NCBI GenBank assembly: GCA_964204605.1
Contig: OZ123195.1
Span: 1,116,001 to 1,180,000, forward strand
Source: UBA961 sp014191195
GTDB lineage: Bacteria > Bacteroidota > Ignavibacteria > Kapaibacteriales > UBA961
Direction: 5' to 3'
Length of the DNA: 64,000 nucleotides
The notes beneath the pieces were generated by a model. The model was not told the origin of the DNA and made no database searches. It was given only the letters and a program-made list of their open reading frames with translations. Position 1 is the first letter of the stretch. Each line of letters begins with the position of its first letter. Shown here piece after piece: positions 46,617-54,925 of the stretch. The position numbers and the translations under genes were made by a program.

Positions 46617-49013
46617 ATGAAACTTGCTCTTATCTTTTCTTTGATTATTGATTCTTATTTCTCTGTTTCTGCTCAAATGCATCAAGACTCTGTACACAAA
46701 AGAGTATATAAAACTCCAAGTATTTCAGTTAGTTCTACTTTAGCAAATGTACAATCCTCTGCTACATATTCTGAATTAAACAAAGGGCAAATACAAGAAA
46801 AAAACTCTGCATTTGATATAGGATATGTATTAAGTGAACTTCCCTCTTTATACTCAGTTACACAAAATGGAAATAATATTGGATATACATCAATATCATT
46901 AAGGGGTTTTGACCAAAGAAGAATATCGGTAATGATTAATGGGGTTCCACAGAATGATCCAGAAGATCATAATGTGTATATGATAAATGTTCCAGACATA
47001 GCCTCCAGCTCAGAATCTATTCAAGTTCAAAGGGGTGCAGGATTAATGAATTATGGTTCTGCTGCAATGGCAGGAAGTATCAATATTCAAACAATAGCTG
47101 GAGCCTCACAATACAAAGTAACTGCATCGCAATTCATTGGATTTCAGCAATTATTTAGTAATAATGATAATCAAGATACTTGGTATCCATCAATTACTAA
47201 ATCATCTTTACATATTCAAAGTGGTTTGATTGGATCACAATATGCCTTTAATGCTAAATTAAGTTCAATTCAATCACTTGGATCAAGAAAACACTCATAT
47301 AGTACATTACAAAGTTATTTCTTAAGCGCAACTCGATTTGACGATAAAAGTATAAGTCAGATTAATGTATATGGTGGCCCAATATCAGATGCATTGGCAT
47401 ATACAGGGCTACCGAAATCATGGATAAACAGTCCATCATTACAAAGAGAAAATCTAAATGGATGGTCTTATGATTCATCTGGTACTACAGTTGGATGGTT
47501 TACTAATCGAAGAAGACAAGAAATCGAGAATTTTTCGCAACCGCATATTGAAATCCTTAATGATATTCACATAAGTGAACATCTATCATTAAAATCAACA
47601 TTATTTCATTATTCAGGTGAAGGTTTCTTTGATTATGATGCATCCTGGGCAGATGCTGCAACATTAAGAATTACGCCAGAATATGGATTTCAAGATAGTA
47701 TTATTCCAGCTAATGCTCTTATACGTGGATTTGTTGGAAATTCTCAATATGGCTGGATACCAAGGCTTGTTTGGGAACATGAAAAAGGAGTATTAACCTT
47801 AGGAGCAGAATATCGATCACATAATTCTATTCATTGGGGTAAGATTCGATATGCAGAACAATTGCCATCAGGTTTCGACCCCGATTATACCATATATGAA
47901 TATCAAGGGCATAGAAGAATATTATCTGCTTTTGCTAGAGAAGAATGGAATATATCAGACAAATTCTCATTCAAAGCAGAAGCACAACTTGTTCATCATC
48001 TTTATGGGATTTCTAAAGAAAAAGCAGGTAATTCTTATACTTCTTATGTAGATATTAATGGCAGTTCAATTGGAAATGGAAATCAACTATTTTCAAAAAA
48101 CTATCTTTTTTTTAATCCTCGTATAGGAAGTGTATTAAAAGCAGATGAAGAGAATACATTTTCATTTTCATTAGCTTATACCTCCAGAGAGCCACGCATG
48201 AGGAATTTATATGCAGCAGAGGACTCATATTTTGGTGCTAGACCTTTATTTAAATCGTCAATATTACCAAATGGACAAATTGGTTTCGATTTTTCTGATC
48301 CAATAGTAAAACCAGAACATATGCTTAATACCGAATTAGGTTGGAAATATCAATCCAATAATGTTAATGTGGGCATAACTATATATGTAATGAATTATTA
48401 TAATGAATTAGTAAAAAGTGGGCGTTTAGACATCTTTGGTGTCCCTGTAGATGGAAATGCTCCAAGAACAGATCATATGGGAATTGAATTAGAATTAAGT
48501 AAATCTTTCATGATTTCACAATCCTATACTTTGGAATTAGCTGGTAATCTAACCTATAGTAAGAATACAATTATTGATTATACATATTATACAGCAAAGG
48601 GAGAAGCAGTTTCGCTCAATAATAATACTGTAGCAGGGTTTCCAGACATTATTGGATTTGGAAGAATATCTTTTAGAAGTAATTCCACATTCTTATCTAT
48701 TCATTCTAAGATAATGGGAGGATTTCATACCGATAATTTTGGTAATCTTCTTCGAACCGATGCAAGAATTAAAGAAGATCTATCTAATTCCCTATCTGGA
48801 TATTATACAGATAATACAGTAGATTCATATACTGTCTTTGGCATTGACATTCAATATGAATATAAAAATGTATCTATAGGAATACCTGCATTAAGACTTA
48901 AAATGCAAGCGATTAATATATTTGATACTTTATATGCATCGGGTGGAGAAGGCAAAGAATTTTTTCCTGGCCAAAGAAGAACAATCATCTTTGGTGCAGA
49001 AATAGATTTTTAA
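46617..49013 (+). CDS. TonB-dependent receptor, probable outer-membrane thiamine transporter
   Basis: 798-aa receptor. Signal peptide from ATG 46617 (LALIFSLIIDSYFSVSAQ); the frame opens at 46563 but only this Met starts a signal. Plug domain has LSELPSLY, ISLRGFDQRRISVMINGVPQND, and SIQVQRGAGLMNYGSAAMAGSINI; a beta barrel follows and the protein ends GAEIDF with a terminal Phe. The upstream TPP riboswitch strongly suggests thiamine (or a precursor) as ligand, as for the predicted Omr1-type receptors of Bacteroidota. It converges with rlmI with 1 nt between stops. Confidence 0.88.
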   Translation: MKLALIFSLIIDSYFSVSAQMHQDSVHKRVYKTPSISVSSTLANVQSSATYSELNKGQIQEKNSAFDIGYVLSELPSLYSVTQNGNNIGYTSISLRGFDQRRISVMINGVPQNDPEDHNVYMINVPDIASSSESIQVQRGAGLMNYGSAAMAGSINIQTIAGASQYKVTASQFIGFQQLFSNNDNQDTWYPSITKSSLHIQSGLIGSQYAFNAKLSSIQSLGSRKHSYSTLQSYFLSATRFDDKSISQINVYGGPISDALAYTGLPKSWINSPSLQRENLNGWSYDSSGTTVGWFTNRRRQEIENFSQPHIEILNDIHISEHLSLKSTLFHYSGEGFFDYDASWADAATLRITPEYGFQDSIIPANALIRGFVGNSQYGWIPRLVWEHEKGVLTLGAEYRSHNSIHWGKIRYAEQLPSGFDPDYTIYEYQGHRRILSAFAREEWNISDKFSFKAEAQLVHHLYGISKEKAGNSYTSYVDINGSSIGNGNQLFSKNYLFFNPRIGSVLKADEENTFSFSLAYTSREPRMRNLYAAEDSYFGARPLFKSSILPNGQIGFDFSDPIVKPEHMLNTELGWKYQSNNVNVGITIYVMNYYNELVKSGRLDIFGVPVDGNAPRTDHMGIELELSKSFMISQSYTLELAGNLTYSKNTIIDYTYYTAKGEAVSLNNNTVAGFPDIIGFGRISFRSNSTFLSIHSKIMGGFHTDNFGNLLRTDARIKEDLSNSLSGYYTDNTVDSYTVFGIDIQYEYKNVSIGIPALRLKMQAINIFDTLYASGGEGKEFFPGQRRTIIFGAEIDF

Positions 49014-49014
49014 T

Positions 49015-50196
49015 TTATTGAACACTAAAAACCAAGCATTTTAAATAAGAGGTTTCTAGCATACTTGGTAAAATTGGATGGCATGGACTTTGCCCACCTT
49101 TATATATCAAGCTTATTTGTCTATTTATTCTTTTTGCTTCCTGCTGGACGCACTCTATCAACATAGCTTCAGAAAAAAGCTGAGAGCAACTAGCAGTCAC
49201 TAAAAAGCCTCCAGTATGTATCAGTTTTAATGCTTGACGATTTATCTCTGCATAGCCACGCTTAGCTTTAGAAAGTGTGGTTTTACTTTTTGTAAAAGCT
49301 GGTGGATCTAAGATTACAATATCCCATTTATCACCATCTACAGCAGCTTTTTTAATATAATCAAATACATCAGCTTGAATAAAAGAACATTGATGATAAT
49401 TATTCAATTGTGCATTTACAATACTGGCATCTATAGCAGATTTTGCACTGTCTATGCCAAGTACTTTTGATGCACCACCAAAAGCAGCATGTAAAGCAAA
49501 ACCACCCTGATTAGTAAAACAATCTAGTACAGTTAAATCTTTACTTATTTTACTTACAAATGATCGGTTTAATCGTTGATCTAAATAATATCCGGTTTTT
49601 TGTCCTTGTATTAAAGATATCGATAAAGCAATTCCATTCTCAGTTATAGAAATATGATCTGGAATTGTACCCCAAAGAACTTCTTCACTTTTTTCTAATC
49701 CTTCTTTAACTCTTAACTGAGAATCATTTTTTGCTATGATCCCTTTTAATGTGGGAATAATTGATTGCAAAGCTTCAACAATTTCTTGTCGTTTTTTGTC
49801 CATACCAGCAGATAATAATTGCAGAGCACAATAATCACCATATCTATCAATAATTAATCCCGGAAGTCCATCTGATTCCCCAAAACATAATCGATATATA
49901 GGTTCATGCGGAAATAATCTATCCCTTAATGCTAAAGCTATACTTAATCTATCAATAAAGAAAGAAGTGTCTATAAGTCCTTGCTTTACTCTTAATAATC
50001 TAATAGCAATTTGACTAGTAGGATGATAGAATCCAAGTCCAATATCATAGCCATAATCTGTGTGTAATTGAACTATTACGCCAGCTTCTAATGGCTCATG
50101 AGGCATTAATTCATCTTTAAAAGCCCAAGGATGACCATTCCTAATACGATTATGTGTACCAGGCTTCAACATTAAGATTGGATATGAATCAGACAT
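49015..50196 (-). CDS. Class I rRNA (cytosine-C5) methyltransferase, RlmI-like
   Basis: 393 aa. N-terminal PUA-like domain (LKPGTHNRIRNGHPWAFKDE), then a SAM-binding Rossmann fold with LDCFTNQGGFALHA, VLGIDSAKSAI, the DPPAFTKSK catalytic loop and the SCSQ motif with the second cysteine-type position. E. coli RlmI modifies C1962 of 23S rRNA; that target is inferred by family. Single minus-strand gene between two plus-strand runs. Confidence 0.9.
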   Translation of the reverse strand: MSDSYPILMLKPGTHNRIRNGHPWAFKDELMPHEPLEAGVIVQLHTDYGYDIGLGFYHPTSQIAIRLLRVKQGLIDTSFFIDRLSIALALRDRLFPHEPIYRLCFGESDGLPGLIIDRYGDYCALQLLSAGMDKKRQEIVEALQSIIPTLKGIIAKNDSQLRVKEGLEKSEEVLWGTIPDHISITENGIALSISLIQGQKTGYYLDQRLNRSFVSKISKDLTVLDCFTNQGGFALHAAFGGASKVLGIDSAKSAIDASIVNAQLNNYHQCSFIQADVFDYIKKAAVDGDKWDIVILDPPAFTKSKTTLSKAKRGYAEINRQALKLIHTGGFLVTASCSQLFSEAMLIECVQQEAKRINRQISLIYKGGQSPCHPILPSMLETSYLKCLVFSVQ

Positions 50197-50299
50197 AATT
50201 TTCTACTCTTTATTACTGAAATGGTAGCAAACATATGGTGTTTCTCTATAATCATCTTAAAATCCTTAAAAACAATAGTTAATAATTGTAAATTGAAGG

Positions 50300-52237
50300 A
50301 TGAAATCTATACTTATTTCACTATTTATATGTTTAAGTATGTGTGGATCTTTTGTTACATTATATGGACAAAACTCTACTGCTTTTTTATCAGTATTTCC
50401 TGCGCAAGACTCAATTATTCAGCCTAATTCTTTGCGTTTTGGAACAGATAAATTAGCCAATACATTCATTTTTTCGAATGATGCAGATGCGTCTATTTAT
50501 GGAAAGAATGGCCTCAATTTTTTTATGAGACAACGCTATCGTGGTACGATTATGAGAACCTCCACAACAGCAGTAAGGGATGATCAAGGCATACATATTG
50601 CAGCTTCTCAGAATATCAGTGATAATCTATGTTTTATAGGACAAGTATTATGGTTTACAACAAAAGATTCTAGAAGTATAGCATTACAAAGTGCTCAAAA
50701 ATTGGGGTATTATGGAGGATTAGGATTTAAGCCTAATAATTATGTAAGCACAGAAGCTTTAATAGGTTATGAAAATAATCAACAGTTAGGTGTCCAAGCT
50801 GGTGGTATAAGTACATATGGAATGGTAAAAATTAAGCCAATTCCTTTAAATGAAGACTTGTTTTTGCAAGGCAATGGCTATGGAACATATACATCAATTG
50901 ATGAAAAAAGACATTCTGCCGATGCTGATTTTAGAGTTTCATGTTTTAATTATATTTCGCCTTTAAGTAATAGTAAACTATTAATTGATATTCATTCTAC
51001 ATTACTTAATCGAGACTTTTATTCACCTGTTTTAGGATCTTTTGATTCTTTGTCTATAGAAAGAAGATTAGAACAAAGAATAATGCTTAATACGGAACTT
51101 GGATTAGATATATATGGTCCATTGTCTGCAAGTATGCAACTTCAAGTAGAATCTGCAGATATTGATAGATTATACAGACAACCAATAGAAGGTGTACCCA
51201 CAACATCTGTGAATAGAAATCTTGAAGAATTAGTTATTTCCCTTACTACTTCTTTGCATGTTAAAAATCTCCATGGTATTAAACATCAAGCAGGACTAAC
51301 CATATATTCCAGAGATGAAAATAATTCGGTTCAAAAAGTATTTGACCTTGCATCTATTGATGAGAATGTGATTAGAAAACAGGAATTTTTGCGTGATAAT
51401 ACCACCAATAGAATACGCTTCTTTGAACAATCTACTTTACCGCTTTCTGCACAGGATACTTTACTATTTAATGGATCAGCTTCTTTATTGCAGTATAATA
51501 CTCCGAGTACAGATAATAATGATGACCGTGATGAGCAAGTTCTTATAGCTAATCTAGATTGGATTCATAGAATATCTCCTTCTCTAACAATGTCATTATC
51601 AACCGGAATTCAAAATACTCATCTGGTATTTATTAAATCTCAAAGAAGCGCATTAAACAATTGGAACCGTATTATTCGTTTTTCACCAAGTCTTCATTGG
51701 ATACTTAACTCTTTTGAAATGCATCCTAGATGCGAAGTTATGGCCAATTATACTGTATATGATTTTGAAAATCTAATTGGTGATACCAAAAGCTTTAGTT
51801 TTAGGCAGATTAGCTATAAAGACTCTATCATTTATCGATTAAGTAAAGGTTATGAAATTGAAACAAGAATTTTTGCGCGGCTTTTTGATAGAGGTATGCT
51901 GTCATGGTCTGAATTTAGTGAAACTCCAATAAACACAAGCACAGAACAGTTTGTTAAAATGCTTATTTTTGTTCCGTCTGTTAATGGAATCAGAACAGGA
52001 ATTGGTGTACGTTATTATGCTTTAATTCAAAAAAATGTACTGATAGATCCATTAGGACAAAATGCTTTACAGCCTAATGTATTAACTACATCAATAGGAC
52101 CAGAAATGAGTATACAAGCTCAGTTTTCTAATGGAAATACATTGCAATTTCAGGGCTGGTATGAATGGCAATATTCTAATGAGAAACTTTTTAGAACTCT
52201 GCCAAATATACTTTTGCAATCTAGCATTCACTTTTAA
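50300..52237 (+). CDS. Exported protein, probable outer-membrane beta barrel, unknown function
   Basis: 645 aa. Signal peptide to about residue 23 (LISLFICLSMCGSFVTLYGQ). The remainder is full of alternating amphipathic strands (LNTELGLDIYG, SMQLQVESADI, LTMSLSTGIQNT) and ends LLQSSIHF with a C-terminal Phe, all typical of an outer-membrane barrel. No named family recognised. A GAAGG lies directly against the ATG, too close for standard initiation. It precedes hisS by 15 nt. Confidence 0.72.
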   Translation: MKSILISLFICLSMCGSFVTLYGQNSTAFLSVFPAQDSIIQPNSLRFGTDKLANTFIFSNDADASIYGKNGLNFFMRQRYRGTIMRTSTTAVRDDQGIHIAASQNISDNLCFIGQVLWFTTKDSRSIALQSAQKLGYYGGLGFKPNNYVSTEALIGYENNQQLGVQAGGISTYGMVKIKPIPLNEDLFLQGNGYGTYTSIDEKRHSADADFRVSCFNYISPLSNSKLLIDIHSTLLNRDFYSPVLGSFDSLSIERRLEQRIMLNTELGLDIYGPLSASMQLQVESADIDRLYRQPIEGVPTTSVNRNLEELVISLTTSLHVKNLHGIKHQAGLTIYSRDENNSVQKVFDLASIDENVIRKQEFLRDNTTNRIRFFEQSTLPLSAQDTLLFNGSASLLQYNTPSTDNNDDRDEQVLIANLDWIHRISPSLTMSLSTGIQNTHLVFIKSQRSALNNWNRIIRFSPSLHWILNSFEMHPRCEVMANYTVYDFENLIGDTKSFSFRQISYKDSIIYRLSKGYEIETRIFARLFDRGMLSWSEFSETPINTSTEQFVKMLIFVPSVNGIRTGIGVRYYALIQKNVLIDPLGQNALQPNVLTTSIGPEMSIQAQFSNGNTLQFQGWYEWQYSNEKLFRTLPNILLQSSIHF

Positions 52238-52252
52238 CTATAGGCATTTACT

Positions 52253-53500
52253 ATGCAAGCAATTCGTGGTACTAAGGACATTATTTCTCCAGAAATATAT
52301 ACCTGGCAATATATAGAACATATTATCAGTATTCTTACGAATCAATTTGGATATTCTGAGATAAGAACACCCATATTTGAAAGTATCGATGTATTTAAAA
52401 GAACAATTGGTGAAAATACTGATGTTGTTGGAAAGGAAATGTATACGTTCCCCGATAAAGGTGGAGATATTCTTACATTAAGGCCTGAAGCCACCGCATC
52501 TGTTGTCCGCGCTGCCGTCCAGCATAATATCACTGCACAGCAACAATTATCTAGAGTGTGGTATAATGGACCATTCTTTCGTTATGAAAGGCCTCAAAAG
52601 GGACGTCAAAGACAATTCCACCAATTTGGTGCAGAATTATTATGTGCTGCTTCTGCTGAAGCAGATATTGAAATTATTTCTTTAGCATATACTTTTTTAC
52701 AAAAGCTTGGAATTTCTAACAGTGTACTGTCTATAAATACATTAGCAACTCCGCAAGTTAGGTCTATATATAGATCAGTGTTATTAGACTATTTTCAAAG
52801 CAATATCAATACATTATCAGAAGATTCTCAAAAAAGATTAGTTCTTAATCCATTAAGAATTTTGGATTCAAAAAACCCAGACGATAAGTTAATTGCTGCG
52901 AATGCCCCAAAATTACTTGACTATTTAGATGATGAAAGTACTATTCATTTTGATAAAGTATGTGAATATCTTACTAGATTGAATATCCCTTTTATTCAAC
53001 AATCTACCTTGGTAAGAGGTTTAGATTATTATTCTCATACTGTATTTGAATTTACTTCGAATGCATTAGGTTCACAAGATGCTTTAGGCGGTGGAGGACG
53101 ATATAATGATCTTTTTGAGCAATTTGGCGGAAAAAATACACCAAGTATTGGATTTGCTTTTGGAATTGAACGATTAATAATTGCAATGAATGCCCATGGA
53201 TTTTCACCTGATACAATTAATCCTGATTATTATATCATCGGATTTGAAAGTAATGATGCAAGATCAAAGGCTATTCATACTGCGCACATGATAAGAAATA
53301 CTACCAATTATATTGTTATTACAGATGTTCAGAATCGTTCATTAAAAGCACAGATGAAAGATGCTGATAAGCACAATGCACAATTTGCGATTATTATCGG
53401 ACCAGAAGAAGCCTATAAGTCTGAATGTATTGTCAAAAATTTAAAAGAAGGTACCCAGCAAACATTCCCTTTAGATACCTTTTTATCATCATTAAAATAA
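52253..53500 (+). CDS. hisS: Histidine--tRNA ligase
   Basis: 415-aa class II synthetase. Motif 1 region RGTKDIISPE at the N terminus, LRPEATASVVRA, motif 2 in YNGPFFRYERPQKGRQRQFHQFG, the histidine loops LVRGLDYYSHTVFEF and LGGGGRYNDLFEQFGG, motif 3 SIGFAFGIERL, and a short anticodon-binding domain. It converges with crcB with 8 nt between the stops. Confidence 0.96.
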   Translation: MQAIRGTKDIISPEIYTWQYIEHIISILTNQFGYSEIRTPIFESIDVFKRTIGENTDVVGKEMYTFPDKGGDILTLRPEATASVVRAAVQHNITAQQQLSRVWYNGPFFRYERPQKGRQRQFHQFGAELLCAASAEADIEIISLAYTFLQKLGISNSVLSINTLATPQVRSIYRSVLLDYFQSNINTLSEDSQKRLVLNPLRILDSKNPDDKLIAANAPKLLDYLDDESTIHFDKVCEYLTRLNIPFIQQSTLVRGLDYYSHTVFEFTSNALGSQDALGGGGRYNDLFEQFGGKNTPSIGFAFGIERLIIAMNAHGFSPDTINPDYYIIGFESNDARSKAIHTAHMIRNTTNYIVITDVQNRSLKAQMKDADKHNAQFAIIIGPEEAYKSECIVKNLKEGTQQTFPLDTFLSSLK

Positions 53501-53508
53501 AAATTGTT

Positions 53509-53880
53509 TTATTTTCTTAATAATCCACCTAAAAGAATACCGGCAGTAATTGCAGCTAATCCAACGATGAAGCTTGATGAAGTATATAAAAAAGCTTCAA
53601 CGATATGATGATTTTTCCATAAAGAATATGATTCAAAACTAAATGCAGAGAAGGTTGTAAAACCTCCGCAAAATCCTATCCCAATTCCTTTATACAGTGT
53701 ATCGGATAGTTTTTGTTCGGAAAAAGAAAATAAAAATCCTAAGATAAAGCATCCTAAAGCATTTACAATAAATGTACCAGCAGGAAAAAGCCCAGTACTT
53801 CCATTCATCCACGTACTTATAGCATATCTGGCAATGCTTCCACATGCACCACCTATACCAATCAGAATAAGAGCATTCAT
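53509..53880 (-). CDS. crcB: Fluoride exporter CrcB/FluC
   Basis: 123-aa four-helix membrane protein that lets fluoride leave the cell as a dual-topology dimer. Conserved blocks: GGACGSIARYAIS, GTFIVNALGCFILGFL and GFCGGFTTFSAFSFE, which contains the phenylalanine-box residues. Only one copy is here, as in homodimeric FluC. Its start overlaps the flippase stop by 1 nt, so there is no room for its own riboswitch. Confidence 0.93.
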   Translation of the reverse strand: MNALILIGIGGACGSIARYAISTWMNGSTGLFPAGTFIVNALGCFILGFLFSFSEQKLSDTLYKGIGIGFCGGFTTFSAFSFESYSLWKNHHIVEAFLYTSSSFIVGLAAITAGILLGGLLRK

Positions 53881-54920
53881 TATTGCAATTCCTTATCTAA
53901 ATCAGTGCTAAAATGTGGCAATGGCTGTATGCGATTTTCATAGATAAAGAATGCACCACCTAAAGCAAAGCAGACGATAAGATTTAATCCATGTGTAAGG
54001 GTTGCATATGCCAATGCTTCTTCTGGTGAAATTCCGTAAAGAGAAGTCATTGCAGTTTGAATCAAAGAATGATAGACGCCAATTCCACCAGGAGCGGGAG
54101 TAAATTGAGACAAAGTTCCTACTGAAAACAAGAATGTAGCATCTATAAAATCTAATCCGAATCTAGGCCCAAAATCAAAAGAATAAAACATTATCCACAT
54201 TGGTATAAGATAACTAAACCAAATAGCAAATGATTCTATGAGCAAGCGTATATATTGAGAAGGGTTTTTTATGATTTCGAATCCATGCTCGAATGTATCG
54301 GTTATACCATGAATTTTTTGATAGAATTTTTCTGAAAATGGTTTTATTGATAATCTGAGTAATGTATCTGTTAAAGTGGGAAAAAATGCAATAATTAGTA
54401 TAAGAATGATAATCATTAAAAGCATTAACATAACCATAATCATTTGTCCCCAAGAAAACCAAGGGAATGCATGTTCTATATCACTTCTTTGAAAAACGAA
54501 TACACCAGCAATGAGCAATAGAACCATAATTGCATCAAGAAAAAAACGCTCTACAATCATAGAACCCATAACAGTAGAAAACGGGATTTTTGCTCTTCTG
54601 CTATATACAAGAGGTCTAAATAATTCTCCACCTTTTGGAATAATATTGTTTACTGCATATCCAATCATAATAGCAGAGAACATACTCTTCACAGAAGGAT
54701 TAGGAACAACCGGGGCCAGCATAGTTTTCCATCTAACAGCTCTAAGCCAATGAGACACAATCATTATTGGAATACAAGCAAGCACCCACCAATAATTTGC
54801 ATGAATCATTGTTGCCCATAATTTTGAAAAATCTATACTTTTTAGGGCTATATAAGAAGAAGCTAAGACGATAATGATACTAAAAAGAATTCTTAATATG
54901 TTTTTTGTATGTTTTAACAT
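53880..54920 (-). CDS. UPF0104 / lysylphosphatidylglycerol synthase TM-region family protein
   Basis: 346-aa integral membrane protein with about eight helices. Family features are WWVLACIPIMIVSHWLRAVRWKTML near the N terminus, GYAVNNIIPKGGELFRPLVYSRRAKI and SQFTPAPGGIGVYHSLI. Members (YbhN, MprF flippase half, AglD) are thought to move lipids. It starts 5 nt after uvrA and overlaps crcB, so it is within a uvrA operon. Confidence 0.88.
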   Translation of the reverse strand: MLKHTKNILRILFSIIIVLASSYIALKSIDFSKLWATMIHANYWWVLACIPIMIVSHWLRAVRWKTMLAPVVPNPSVKSMFSAIMIGYAVNNIIPKGGELFRPLVYSRRAKIPFSTVMGSMIVERFFLDAIMVLLLIAGVFVFQRSDIEHAFPWFSWGQMIMVMLMLLMIIILILIIAFFPTLTDTLLRLSIKPFSEKFYQKIHGITDTFEHGFEIIKNPSQYIRLLIESFAIWFSYLIPMWIMFYSFDFGPRFGLDFIDATFLFSVGTLSQFTPAPGGIGVYHSLIQTAMTSLYGISPEEALAYATLTHGLNLIVCFALGGAFFIYENRIQPLPHFSTDLDKELQ

Positions 54921-54925
54921 AAAAA

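Noticed and set aside
53880..54000. Fluoride riboswitch for crcB
   Set aside because: The crcB start overlaps the upstream coding region and no fluoride aptamer motif is visible.
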